DNA from: Lichtheimia corymbifera B2541
Taxonomy: Eukaryota > Mucoromycota > Mucoromycetes > Mucorales > Lichtheimiaceae
Direction: 5' to 3'
Assembly: GCA_000697475.1 (NCBI GenBank)
Contig: JNEU01000549.1
Coordinates: forward strand, 1 to 57,114
Length of the DNA stretch: 57,114 nt
Position numbers and translations under genes: made by a program. The notes under the pieces were generated by a model. The model had not been told where the DNA came from, ran no database searches, and saw only the letters and a list, made by a program, of their open reading frames with translations. Below are positions 45,950 through 57,114 of the stretch, in pieces. Position 1 is the first letter of the stretch. Every line of letters begins with the position of its first letter.

Positions 45950-47402
45950 AAAATTACCAAGGAAGATGTTACATTTTGCAATACTAGCCTATCAGACGAT
46001 TTCCGATTGAAATATACTTTGTTGTTATACCATCGCTTATAAAAAAGGAAGGATGTTGTGTGCCAGATCAAAGTGGGGAAGCAGGGGTATTGATGGTTGG
46101 AGAAATAGCTATGTTTGGATGGATGCAACTTGAGACGATGGACGACTATGCACATGTGTCGAATGGTTCCACTGAACATGCATCAGGGATACGGGGGAAG
46201 ATTCAAGGAGCATTGCTATCCTCATCATGGGATGCATCGTACTACCAGAAAGAGAGACAAAGAATATACCTTTTTTATTTGGCAAGATGTTTACAGGAAC
46301 AACAACAACAAGAAGCGACTCTTACTACAAAGGTACAAAGATGGTCATGTGGGCCCTAATTGCACACGTTGACTTGCAGCAGCAGCGGCAACAGGCTTGG
46401 TATTTATGACGCAAAGAGCCAGCAAGCCTATTGCATCGATCACGACATCATGTCACTGGCAAACGACACCCTTATGACGTATAATGAGCCATCAGGCATC
46501 TTTGATTGCATGCTTCTTTGTTCGGAAACCAAGATAAAGTATGGAAATCGTGTATCCCCTACCTTAAAGCTTGATTAGCCAATCCAATAGCCGACCCCCC
46601 TTATTCGTGGTTACAACCCTATATCAAAGTTTCATCTACAGAGAGTAGCTTTTCTTTCATCTTCAGTTTAGGCAAGTGCTTCCTTTTTTTTGTCACCCTG
46701 AGACGATCACTTGCATGACGGAGGAGGTGGAGCCGTTCGTGTCAATAGCAACAAGGATATACACATTTGTGCAAGTAATGTGTGTTCTTGCATGATCCTG
46801 CACACACCTCCAAATGGATGGATCTTCCCCACCCCACACACGATGATGACGTTTGAGTCACCCTGGCAACAATATAGCCCGTAATTTATCGTTTTAAACT
46901 TTACGAAAAAAAAAGGAGAAGGACGAATAAAGTTTTTGCCCTAATTGCCAAGGTATTGGGTCTTATCCGACAATGAATCTTTTTAGCCAATGCAACTTTA
47001 TCGAAAAATGAGTGTATACAAATCAGCTATTCTACGATGATGATGATGGTGGATGATGGTAGAAATGAGTGTCGGAAAAAATGGTGGATGTTCAATGGTG
47101 ATCATTATCCAAGTAATGGAAAGAAACGTACTATATATATGCATGTTTAAAAAAGAACGAATGGGAAAAAAGGTGAGGATGGGAATAAGGAAGAAAGAAT
47201 GCTGTGGGTGTTGTGTGTGCTTGTTTAGGTGCTTGATGGTCAATATGTAAGAGATGCTCTGTGTGCATGTATAATGTCATGGTATCGACGATGGGGTTGT
47301 GGTACATGTATATGTGTGTGCTGCGAAATTGTGTGCGTGTGTGTGTGAGAGAGAACGTGTGTTTGGTGTAGGTGACAGGAATGGCAAGGCGACTTATGTC
47401 GT
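45950..47402. other. Intergenic region without a recognised gene
   Basis: About 1.45 kb downstream of STRAP. Several overlapping plus-strand frames (46060-46578) contain no motif I recognise, and their composition is unremarkable. The rest is 3' flank of the WOPR gene. GT-rich simple sequence lies near 47330-47360. Confidence 0.5.
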
Positions 47403-48281
47403 TTATAATTGGAGGCGTAGAGCACGGAGTTGACGCTGATCTTCCGACGATGGGATCCGATCCATAGCAACTTCTTGAACAGCCAATGGTGGTAAACTGT
47501 ATTGATAAAAGCTTGAAGGAGGGGGTAGTGACAAGTTGCATGAATTTGAAGACCATGTTGCAGGTGCTGAATAATATGTATCTTGCTGATGGTATGATGA
47601 ATCAACCATATCTTCGTCTGAAGACAATGGCGAAGAACTTAGGGAAGGTGGTGGCGATGGGGGTTGTTGCATTGCAGGGGGTTGTTGTGGCGATGCGGAC
47701 GTTAGTGATGAGGTTTGGCGCATGCTGTGTAGGGTTGCAGAATGACCACCACTGGTATCGAGAGGATTAAGCTCTGGGTACAAGCCCTTGGGCACGACGA
47801 TTTGGCTAAACATTGGGTCAGCTGATGGCTGCCTCAGCTTTCCTGTAAGCACATCGGTCTTGGTGTAGTACGAAATAAGGTGCAATTTTTGGTTTGCGGC
47901 TGTGCAGATGGAGAAGCTTTGTTTGATGAGTCCATCCTGCTTATATGAGCAAGCTGCTGCTGCTTTGCTAACGGGAAGTGCCATAGATGATGACGATGAT
48001 GATGATGACATGGATGTACGACGTGGACGTCGTTTAGTATCAAGCTCACGATATGTCAAAAAGCTACCAAGAACTCTACTAGGTGACCATGTACGGCCAT
48101 CGGTCCAGCGACGCATTCCAGCTTCTCGTTCATCCCATGCAAACACAGACCCTGAACGAATGTGAATGCGCTCCTTTGTTGAGAGTCGACGTTGTACACG
48201 GTTGAGGAGACCTCGTCTGCATGCTTCAAATACAATGAGTGCGTCTTGTGGTGTCTTGATATATCCGATATATGTTTCCAT
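47403..48281 (-). CDS. WOPR-domain transcriptional regulator (Gti1/Pac2 family)
   Basis: WOPR proteins are fungal-specific DNA-binding regulators of morphology, sporulation or gluconate uptake (Wor1, Ryp1, Gti1, Pac2). A single exon of 292 aa. The N-terminus is the classic WOPRa box: TYIGYIKTPQDALIVFEACR, RGLLNRVQRRLS, RIHIRSGSVFAWDEREAGMR, RWTDGRTWSPSRVLGSFLTY and RELD. A Ser-rich linker leads to the WOPRb part, GLIKQSFSI and HLISYYTKTDVLTG. The tail is Pro/Ser/Gln-rich with a short basic end. It is shorter than Wor1 or Ryp1. A TATA box near 48382-48390 (minus) lies about 100 bases upstream. Confidence 0.93.
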   Translation of the reverse strand: METYIGYIKTPQDALIVFEACRRGLLNRVQRRLSTKERIHIRSGSVFAWDEREAGMRRWTDGRTWSPSRVLGSFLTYRELDTKRRPRRTSMSSSSSSSSMALPVSKAAAACSYKQDGLIKQSFSICTAANQKLHLISYYTKTDVLTGKLRQPSADPMFSQIVVPKGLYPELNPLDTSGGHSATLHSMRQTSSLTSASPQQPPAMQQPPSPPPSLSSSPLSSDEDMVDSSYHQQDTYYSAPATWSSNSCNLSLPPPSSFYQYSLPPLAVQEVAMDRIPSSEDQRQLRALRLQL

Positions 48282-48379
48282 GATGAAAAAGTAGTTGGAG
48301 TTGGGAGAACAGGTTGAATGAAAAGAGAATAGGGAAAAGAAAATACGGGGGAAATAGATAAAACCACAGCAAGGAAGCT

Positions 48380-48391
48380 TCTATTTATATA
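48380..48391 (-). promoter_or_regulatory. TATA box of the WOPR gene
   Basis: The minus strand reads CTTATATAAATAG about 100 bases upstream of the start codon at 48281. Confidence 0.45.
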
Positions 48392-51300
48392 AGATGAAGG
48401 CCGATTAGCTTATTCGCATTCTGATCAGCATACCAAAAAGGTCAAACACAGTACATCATGCATGTAGGCCTTCTTGGCAGGCGAATATCTTGGGGGTGGA
48501 TAAAGGTGAGCGTGACACTAACTCTTGGGGCTTTATGCTGTATCGGGAAGAATCAAGATTCTATCCTTTTTCTTCAAGAGTCTCGACCACTCCGCTGCAT
48601 TGCATGTTTATAATCCATTTACCAGCAGTCAAGTGCCAAATCTTCTCGTCATATTATTTAAGGTTTCAATCCACTCATACCAAAGTTGCATGTCGGAAAA
48701 ACATCCATAATTACAACCATTTGCCTATCCCTGTCGGATGTTGGGGGAGGGAGAAACAGACGAAGAAGAAGGACACAAATCATCTTTGCTTAACTGTAAA
48801 TGTCATATGCCATCCCAAATCTCGGAAATGGCGGGAAAGCGATCCTTGAAAAACACAAAGTCTAGACTTGGCTACGGTTCTTGCACACAAAGATGAAATG
48901 AAAAAAATAGAGCTTGATGTATGCTCGGACAAAGCCGATCATGAAAACTATCACCATGGTGTAGGATTATTACTTGAGACACTTAATGCACGCTCACTTG
49001 TGAGAGCACCAGCGCTGAGAATTGCGAACACGCTCTCATCACCAACCAACACCAGACCACCCCCAACCCGTGGTTTTGATGCAGCATCCCACATTCCCCT
49101 CACTCTTTCTTAGGATAATAGCCATGAAGGTCTAGTTGTCCCACGATAATCCCTTGTGGACGAATCACTCTTGTTGCTGGATCTTAAGCCCCTATTGCCC
49201 TTAAGGTCTTTTTGACTTGCCTCTGCAACGGGCCTCATTAAACTATGACATGCTGCTGATCCAACCCTTTACAGCTTTTGTTTGATCGTTCTATTGCATG
49301 CGTCTCGGTAAAGCTTCATGGATAAAGTAGAATTGTTCTTTTTTCTTCTACGTTGCATCACACTTTTGCAAGCCAGCAGACCCAAAGGAGGGGGAGAAAT
49401 CGCGTTATTATTAAAATGGTCATCGAATTGTCAAACTCAAAGTTGCATTATTTTGGATTGCTTAATACAAACTCATTTTCCGTGCCTATATTGTGTCGTC
49501 CCACATTTGGCGGGTGACGATGATGTTTGTGTGCATGCCCAATTCCGATAGTCTTTGTACGACACCCCCCAACATCCGCACCAAAAAGCTTGTCCACATG
49601 GAAAGTCTGTTTTTTTTCTTTGCTAAAATGATCAAGTCGGATACACTTTGGGGGTGCTCCACTTTAAACTTTAATGCTCGATCACCATTCATCCCTGGCT
49701 GAAGTTTTAACAATTGAGTGCTACAGATGACCAGCTCTATTATATCACCCTTTTATTTAATAACCGCTGCCGATAGCTTTTAACATATTACCACTTTGGG
49801 TGGTAGCATGCATGAGCACGCTGCAACAAAGGAGCAGCAGCCGTGGTGTTGCTATTTATAAAGTTTAAGCCGTGACAAGGACAATGAAGCAAAGCACTTT
49901 GCCTAAGCCTCTTATGTGCATGGCACATGAAAACGGTTGGTTGACTTGCTGAGCATTGGTCTTTCAACAATAGCAACTTTTTAGCTTTTTGACACAGCCC
50001 AAAATACACTTTTCAGATTCATCTCTGTGGACCAGGCCATCTATACACCCCGCTTTACTGCTTCGGTTGTTTTCTAATGTGATAGACCAGAGCTTGTGTG
50101 ACAAAGAGGCATGTTTCTTTGTGCAAATGAACCCCAAATGAGAACTTACCCAAGCATAATCTTAATTGACTTGCATGCATATTGTGAACAAAAAGCATAA
50201 GTAACAAGGGGCTACGTTAGATTGTTACCCAGGGGGAAACGATGATGCATCGCAAACAGGAAACATTGCCTTTACGAACCTCCTTTTCCCAACGCGGAGT
50301 CGATATGCTCAACTTATGCTCACCTTTACATCACTTTTTTGCACAACGTTGCACGATATATGGCAAGTCGGATCGCCTGCTGCTGTCTGTTTTGATGGAT
50401 GGATGAGCCAAAAATCATGATCATCCATCGGGATGATCGCTCCTCATATACGCATACCAATGATCAGCATAAATACCGCCGCAATAAGCTAAAATGCATA
50501 TGAAAATGATGGCGTATGCTGTATAACATTCCAGGTAATGCTGATTGCATTTTAACTTGTAACAGCGTTTTTATTGTCTCTTCTATTAAGAATCATCGAA
50601 GACATAACTTTCCGAATCTTGTCTCTTACTTGACCCTTGCATCATACTCCGGATATATCCCCATGTTTGGCTATATGACCCCGTTGATGGCTCAAACGAC
50701 AGGAGGCAGTAACGAGTACATGACACCTTCCAGCATGACATTAAGCATTCTAGTACTACGTGTTCTAACGTCGATGCCAACAACTGCTATTCTTGTATAC
50801 ATGGATGAGTCGCGCTGAGTTGATTTTGCATCATGATGATGGTAAAATTGACATGACAATTATAGGACAATACCCTTCAATCTCATCTATGATGAGTGGC
50901 GCTCAACGAATTTGAGAATGCTTTAATATAATGGCGTTATTATGAGTACTTCTCAGCAGGGTAACACTGTATCATTGTTATATCGCCAGTAAACAAGCGC
51001 TCAACACGTTCTTTGTTTTTGAAAAGAATGAAGAGGAGCTACTGATGTCAAAGACCAGCGTCATGCTTGATTAATTGTTACACGCCCATCGTAATCGTCA
51101 GGCTGAAATCTAGAGTGTGGGGCACGGATCACACGTTTGAAGACTTTGTCTTTCATATCCAAGGTTCATATAGATCACAATACTTGATCAACATGCATTG
51201 AAATACACTCTTTATTGCGAAAGCGAGGCATTAAAGGGGGGAAGGTGTGTGTTACTCGCACAGATTGACTTGTAAGTAATGATGTGCAAGTAATCTACAA

Positions 51301-52599
51301 TATACTTGTTCTTATTGCAATGATGTCCAGGGTTCACAGCTCCCAAGCTAAACTCAAAACCCCATGGTTTAAGCGCTGGTATCACAGGCATAAGGTGCCA
51401 CAAGCATTTTTTGGGGGGAGTGTAGATGGACGGCGTGAGACAGTGAAAGAGTAAAAGCGCCTCGACTTGTCGTTTTTACACATTCATCTTGATATAGTGG
51501 ATTTCTCCTTGCTCCATAACAATGACACCAAAAGCAAAATTATCCCGCGCAAGCTTATTACGTTGTCTCTCTCCCTTAGTGAACGAGTAAAAGGACCCGC
51601 CATTATTCTCTTTTCTCCTTCAGATGCAATGCATAATGTGCATCTTGGCACCTCCTTTCCCCCTGTTAAACCCATCACACGTCTCAACTCCCACGCATAT
51701 ACATAAACTTACAAGCATAATAATCGGAGGGAACTCTCAAATTTAGAAAGTGATTCCTGGGAACCCGAGTCAGTCTTATTAACTCTGAGCACGAAAGGAA
51801 AGAAACATTGGAGAGAAATATGCATAGGCAGTATAGGTTATTACCCCGGTGATCTTCCGGTCGATAACCTGTTCAGCTCATGATGTCCTGATGTATAAAA
51901 CGTCCGCCACACTTTAACCACTACTCTGCATGATGCCAAGTATAACAAGTGGTTTGCATATCTTTTCAGGTGATAAGTCTTACAGAAGATGAGTGAGCCA
52001 ACAGGAGTCGGTGAATGCATTATGTCTTATCCAAGTGGTGTGAAAACAGGTAGATTCTACCATGTAGGCGATAGCAGCATCGGCGTATTGTGTGCCACAG
52101 ACCAATGCTTCTCGACACAATGCGGTGAGAAAGGCCTTGTGCCTCCGACAAAAGTGATTGCACCCTTCAACATGTTGATCATCGTTCCTGCTCCTCCTCT
52201 CAGTAACACTTGTGAGCAGCAAGATATATCATCGATTACTCTTGACACCTCACACCATCAACCCGGAAATCGGATGCATGCATCTTGGTATAAAAACAAC
52301 TTTATCGGGTGACAACAAAATGTGGTGCATTAATCAGCTAGGCTTTTGATCTCCTAAACCGAGGTTTGACGCGCTGGTACCTCCTTTCTTTGCTTCCTCT
52401 CCTTTATGTCAACTCTGTCAACTTACATTCCTTGATTGAATCGACAACGATGCTATCCCCAATCGCCATGAGTACCACTCTCCGTCTTGCACATTGCAGG
52501 TACCGCTGGAATGGATCGCTTTGAGACAATAGCTTACGCTGATAGATATGTTCTCCTGATAGTAGGGAAGCTACACAGTGATTCTCAGTATCCAAGTTT
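48392..52599. other. Gene-poor region
   Basis: More than 4 kb in which I cannot support any gene. Plus-strand frames at 50516-50818 and 51989-52312 exceed 100 codons. The second starts MSEPTGVGECIMSYPSGVKT, contains five cysteines, and lies ~90 bases after a TATA-like GTATAAAAC near 51893, but shows no recognised domain. The region resembles a repeat-rich or eroded interval. Confidence 0.45.
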
Positions 52600-53036
52600 T
52601 CATATACGTCCTTGTATGTAATTGGGTTGGCGATGATTGACACGACGTGTGATTTCGAATGGATCATGATCCTCTTTGGCTTTGCTGTATTCAAGGACGC
52701 CATCCTCCAAGAACATCAACCAATTCGCCAATACAGTACGCCGGTCATTCTTCGATGATGAAGGGAACTACCGAGTCACCCCTATCCACATCTTCAAGCA
52801 TGGTACTGGGGAAACGTTCCAACCATGTAGGTTATTTTGCTTACCTGGTAGTCAAGGCGTAATACCACGGATCTGATCCATTTTCTTGCGTAGAAACCAA
52901 ACAGAGACACCCAGAGTGATATGGTTTTTGAGACACGATGCAAGGCGGTTTCGATTATTTCCATGGTGATGTGGATGTTGGTGTTAGGATATCGATTCTT
53001 GGTGCTAGGCATGATGGCGTCGTTATTGAAGTCCAT
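52600..53036 (-). CDS. Hypothetical two-exon gene or gene relic
   Basis: A minus-strand frame from ATG 53036 (MDFNNDAIMPSTKNRY) ends at a good donor, LDYQ|GTAAGC (exon 53036-52845). The next segment starts after CGGTAG at 52767 and reads FPSSSKNDRRTVLANWLMFL then EDGVLEYSKAKEDHD and FEITRRVNHRQ, stopping at 52600. The two join in phase. A further open segment in another frame (52703-52404, with YKDVYENLDTENHC and RRRVVLMAIGDSIVVDSIKE) also looks protein-like, so a frameshift or a missed exon is likely. A TATAAATA (53042-53049) is so close to the first ATG that translation may begin at a later Met. I do not recognise the family. Confidence 0.3.
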
Positions 53037-53372
53037 GCTCGTATTTATAGTATAGCGACGTATGTAGGAATGAAGGAAAACAATAAAGTTTAGGCAACAA
53101 CTTATATAATGCTCAGAGCCTAATCTCTCAAAAATGTATTGTATCTGCGTGTTTGAAGAATACATCATATTCAACTCGCCATGTTGACACATTGCGTTCT
53201 ACATTTCTTGTGTGCATACCACATACCATCATATTGAATCCATATACATCCAGCGTTATCCGCCTTCTGTGCCTTTTTTAAAAGATGGGACTGATATGAG
53301 CTTATGGCCTGCTGTCGCGCATGGTCTATCAAAAACGAATGGAACGGGCAGAAGTCACGTGACAACCGAGCG

Positions 53373-53385
53373 AAAAAACAAAAAA
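53373..53385 (-). terminator. RNA polymerase III terminator
   Basis: On the minus strand two runs of six T separated by one G occur 9-21 bases after the end of the tRNA-Cys gene, as expected for Pol III termination. Confidence 0.75.
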
Positions 53386-53393
53386 TAGACGAA

Positions 53394-53464
53394 GGGGCCA
53401 CCGTGGATCGAACACGGGACCAGAAGATCTGCAATCTTCCACTCTGCCACTGAGTTATAACCCC
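53394..53464 (-). tRNA. tRNA-Cys (anticodon GCA), no intron
   Basis: Read on the minus strand, 71 nt fold into a full cloverleaf. The acceptor stem GGGGTTA pairs with TGGCCCC. The D arm is ACTC/GAGT. The anticodon stem GAAGA/TCTTC encloses the loop TTGCAGA with anticodon GCA. The T arm CCGTG/CACGG encloses TTCGATC. There is no intron and no encoded CCA. A T-run terminator follows. Confidence 0.95.
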
Positions 53465-55251
53465 TTGACTTCATTTTTTGGAAAAAAAAATTGCTTTGAT
53501 AGTTGATCAAATTGCTATATAAGGAAGGTGATCGTGGTACGAAATGCGGCTGATGGAGGCTGATGGTGAGAAAGCGCCGATGTGATTGGATGACTGAGGG
53601 CGAAGTGTAGTGACGCTGTGGCTGCCTATCTTCAGCTTGCAACTCCCCACTTTCGTTTTTCTATGGCCACCTATTTTTCGTACCCAAGCAACCACAACCC
53701 TCTTTCTATTTATTAACTATCGTAACTTGTTCATATACATCGCATTACTCAATTAAAGACGTCTGGGAACGTGGGATCAGCACGCCCATTGATGTACATT
53801 GCACATGGAGGTCGCGCGATGACAGCAATTGTGTACCATCCCCACTTCAACAACAGGTATTCTCTAACATTTGCTTCACAAGTGGATTTATTTTACGTGG
53901 ACCAGCATATGATTCTTGTGCATCCGTCATATGATAGCATATTACACAGCTAGAACTTGATTGCGATACGTATATAAGCAGTAGGGCATCAGCTTTATAA
54001 TAAACCTCAATCTCGAAGATATTGATATCATTGAAGCTATCGTTTTATTCAACATCTCTCGAGTTATGATATTAAATGACTACCTTGCAAAAAGTTTGAA
54101 TATAGAAAAAGGAATGAGTGTTACGATGTTCATAATGAGATATAGCAGCAAAAAGGCTGTGTGTTGAGTTACACTATTACTCTCGCATGGAGTCTTTGTT
54201 GTTCACGACAAGATGAATCAATTAATGAGATCCTTCCCCTCCTCTCTTTTTTTTCTTCGACTAAGAATTTACAAGTGGATACAACCTTCTGAAGCCTGTA
54301 TTTTCCATATCCTAAACACGCGACGAAGTCCAACTCAGGCAGGATTATTGTCATGATTGACATGTGTCCTTGTGATTCCTTGTTTTAGACATATATTTCA
54401 TATCATCTTTTCTACGCTTTATTACTTCATTTCATCGTATATATTGTTATCTTTTTAGTATCATTGATATCCCTCGTAATCATTGACATTCCTCATCACA
54501 CATATATATACCTAGCTTTCATTCAGTAATAAACCTCAGTCAGTTATCTTCTTCTCTTATTGTATTCTCACATACATCTCTCTTGACTCATCTCTCTCTT
54601 TGTGTCCCATCACATTCTGCCCTTGTACTGCTATCTCGACCAGTAGACATCCTTTATCCTTCTTATTCTCATCCTGATTCCTGTTGGAAAGCACATAGCA
54701 CATCCCACGTTCCTGCTTCCTTCTCCATCCCAACCCAGTCCTCACAATTATATGGTTGGCAATGCAATATCATATTCCTTAAAACCTTTTAACCCATCAT
54801 TCAGACATCGCACAAAGAATGACGATATTAGCTGCCATGGAATAAGGTGTAGACGAGGATAATGGCTTGCATAAATCGTTCAGGATGATAGCATCGAGCA
54901 TGATGGCCAAGTTGACAATGAATACACAAGAACAACGCACTTTGTATATATACAATTCCTCCCATCCCATATATCAAATCAATATCCTTAAAAAGTCGTA
55001 TGTATTGAAGCATGTAGCTACAAGTAAATGAGGCTGTTTCTACATAGTTGCTGGCTACCTGCTGTTCTCATAAAAAAATGCTGCAAGACAGGCTGCTGCA
55101 AGTAAACGATGCTGTATCCACAGGTACGAATGCCATTTGGAGCTTGCCTATAGGGATAACACTCCAGCGTTGACTATCCAAAATCTCGGCTTCTAGGGAC
55201 AACAGGCCTGCAAGGTATCGCAGTGCACCCGGAATGTACGCCATGTTTGAG
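53465..55251. other. Intergenic, no gene seen
   Basis: About 1.8 kb, AT-rich, with short frames only. The run around 54410-54740 is pyrimidine-rich on the plus strand and resembles a promoter or leader, but no coding region follows it. Confidence 0.45.
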
Positions 55252-56105
55252 ACAACAGAGTAAAGACCATGCTAATGGCAACTGCTGGAATGAATGCTGT
55301 TACGTTTGATGGTGGTTGAGGAGTGTGTGTACAAGAGAAGATGGAGTGTCAAGGAACGCGGGTGTTGTAATGGGGTGCACACGCCATGGACATGCCATTC
55401 AGTCAAAGACTCGGATCAAGACAGTTGTAGGATTGACATGATGGGTTAAAGCAGCACAATCGTTCGCAGGTTGTAGTTGTACTTGAACGGGGGCAACAGT
55501 TGAGAATGGGAGAAAAAGGAAAGAAACCGGGAGTGGAAGAAGTGGAAATTAAAGTAGGTTGGATTGATATTTCTTTGTTTGAGTGTTGCTCATTCAAATC
55601 CTCTCGGATCAAGAAAGTTGAAGGATGGAAGTGTTGGGCTGGAGCAGGACAATCGTTCACATGCATTGGTTTGGATGAAAATGGTGAAATGGAGGGATGG
55701 GCTATTAGCTGCCATTTTATGCAGTAATCAATCAACTTGATTTTCTGATGTTAGACGACATTTCTGTGGTTGAGCGTCGCTCAGTCAAACCACCTCGGAT
55801 CAACAAAGTTAAAGGATGGAAATGTTGGCTTCAAGCAGCAGAATCGTTTGTATGCAGTTGTTTGGGTAACAAAGGTGAATGGGAGGAATGGGCTATTAGT
55901 TGGCAATTTACAAGTAATCAATCAACTTGATTTTTCTGATGCTTGCATGATATTCTTTGTTTGCGCGTAACTCAGTCAAAAATCCGTTCCAATCACAAAA
56001 GTTGAATAATGGAAATGCTGGGCTGGAGCAGAAGAATCGTTCGCATGTAGTGGATTGAGCAACAATGGCGAATGGAAGGATTGGGCTATTAGCTGGTAGT
56101 TTACA
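55252..56105 (+). repeat. Right copy of the dispersed tandem-repeat array
   Basis: Four head-to-tail units of ~175-190 bp begin near 55390, 55563, 55757 and 55950. The preceding ~140 bases also match the left array. The units resemble a decayed coding repeat. Translated, the last three share a pattern: RI.KV.GWKCW in the first two, then W-x-x-A-x-x-SF-x-C, then GEW-x-x-WAISW (GEMEGWAISC in the first). Each unit is in a different frame from the next because the period is not a multiple of three. Several differences between units fall at third codon positions. The left array (1510-2060) is in the same orientation about 53.5 kb away. Confidence 0.75.
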
Positions 56106-57114
56106 TAAAACACTAAAATTACATCGAATCAGTAAACACACGGCAATATCAATGTAGCTAATGTGTGAAGGTATGTGCTGCCATATATACTCAGGGTCAA
56201 ACCACTTTGGAGGCGCCTGATCTCGGCTCCATTAGATCGTGGAAGGTCCAGCAATAAAGCAGCGCAACATAAACGTAAACCGGGATCAACAAAGCACTAG
56301 ATCGCAGTTGTACCTTTGTTAGTGGCTGGTATGTGCTCCTACACGAGATCCTGTTAGAGGAGTACTAGTACTTGTAGATAAGAAGAGTACACCATAACAA
56401 GATCACTTGGATCGTTCATGGGTTATCATTTTAATTGACATACAATGGAGATCAGTCAAATGTCACTGGATAGTGAGTTATTATACATACAAAGACAAGA
56501 ATATATTACGTTAATAAAAAGAACATGGTTTATTGATTACAATACTAGAATAAACGAGCAGCTGTTGGTTTCCTAAAGCCAAGACTAAAGTACTCACAGG
56601 GATGACCAACGAGAAGGTCGCCACTCAACCATCCCCAACCTCTACCTGTAGGCACCACTTTCAGGTCCACGAGACGCTTGTATATGCCACTTTAGTCCAA
56701 GAGAAGTTGCAGTTTCCCACAACCAATCCTAGTCAAGGTGCCGGACTTGACGCGCCAAAACCTCGTTGGGAAGATGTCTTTGAGAGATAGAAAAGTGTAG
56801 CAAAGTGTGATCAGTGAAAACATGTTTTTAAGAGCATAACATACCTTCCCCTCCAGTTTCCTCCAGTGAATCCTTTCGCATTACCCAAACAAGAGCCACT
56901 TGTTGGTATCTTTGGATAGCGGTCAATTTATTAGTGCACCCTGGACACTGCTACCGGTCTGCGTTTCGTCCTCGGCCAAACGCCCATGCAACACGCCGAC
57001 ACGTGGTGGGCAGCCAGTTTACGAGGAATGGCCAACATCCTTGCTACCTTCGTATCAAGATCTGCTGGGATTCATGGACATTGTACACCATGGAAACTGG
57101 GCTTTGAGGGGCTC
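56106..57114. other. Right edge, no gene resolved
   Basis: The plus-strand frame at 56602-56790 (62 codons) and an open frame running off the end from about 56960 (with TRGGQPVYEEWPTSLLPSYQ) look weakly protein-like. They could be pieces of a gene continuing beyond the window. I cannot splice them convincingly and do not recognise a family. Confidence 0.3.

Noticed and set aside
46060..46578. Overlapping plus-strand frames downstream of STRAP
   Set aside because: They have no recognisable motif, conflict with one another and show no convincing splice structure.
50516..50818. Plus-strand frame of 100 codons with hydrophobic segments
   Set aside because: There is no domain, no clear promoter and no homologous frame in the window. 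Its length is within chance expectation for a 4-kb gene-poor region.
1..57114. CRISPR arrays, bacterial operons or phage modules
   Set aside because: The window is clearly eukaryotic, with spliced genes throughout. The only spaced repeats are the ~180-bp arrays, whose units are contiguous and diverged rather than identical repeats with unique spacers.

Overview
This is a eukaryotic, fungal window. Genes are broken by many short introns (about 50-90 nt, mostly GT-AG), there are TATA boxes and poly-pyrimidine leaders, and there is one Pol III tRNA gene. The gene set points to an early-diverging fungus of the Mucoromycota, most likely Mucorales: a GH46 chitosanase, a UBE2S-type E2, STRAP, MON2 and a FIT-family protein sit together. 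The genus cannot be named from the sequence alone.

Layout. 1-2.1 kb: a large imperfect palindrome, a decayed coding relic and a tandem-repeat array. 2.4 kb: a small hypothetical gene. 4.0-8.1 kb: two tandem amino acid/auxin permease (AAAP) paralogs, both minus strand. 10.5-12.5 kb: an intronless membrane protein whose paralog lies at 31.8-33.7 kb. 13.9-24 kb is a dense block: a STE20/PAK-like kinase, a UBE2S-like E2 with an LRRL tail, a GH46 chitosanase, a FIT lipid-droplet protein, a TXNL1-like thioredoxin-PITH protein, and an Rco1/PHF12-like double-PHD protein. 24.9-31.3 kb: MON2. 34.1-38.2 kb: molybdenum sulfite oxidase, then the mitochondrial ABC transporter Atm1 on the same strand. 38.9-44.2 kb: a GATA factor, an Sgf73/ataxin-7 homolog and a transgelin. 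44.7-45.9 kb: STRAP. 47.4-48.3 kb: a WOPR (Gti1/Pac2) regulator. From 48.3 kb to the end the window is gene-poor: a doubtful gene at 52.6-53.0 kb, a tRNA-Cys at 53.4 kb, and at 55.2-56.1 kb a second copy of the repeat array from the left edge.

This is an ordinary eukaryotic neighbourhood rather than an operon, so most neighbours are unrelated. Some functional themes recur. Chromatin and transcription are covered by the Rpd3S-type PHD protein, the SAGA Sgf73 homolog, and the GATA and WOPR factors. Membrane traffic and lipids are covered by MON2 and FIT. Sulfur and cofactor metabolism is covered by sulfite oxidase beside Atm1. I assembled gene models by hand from splice signals. For the fully spliced genes the exon lengths sum to a multiple of three, and the joined proteins restore family motifs across junctions.

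The most unusual observations are: a 6-nt micro-exon that encodes the catalytic cysteine of sulfite oxidase; several GC-AG introns; a pair of intronless membrane-protein paralogs that I cannot place in a known family; and direct repeat arrays about 53.5 kb apart whose units still look like a decayed protein repeat.
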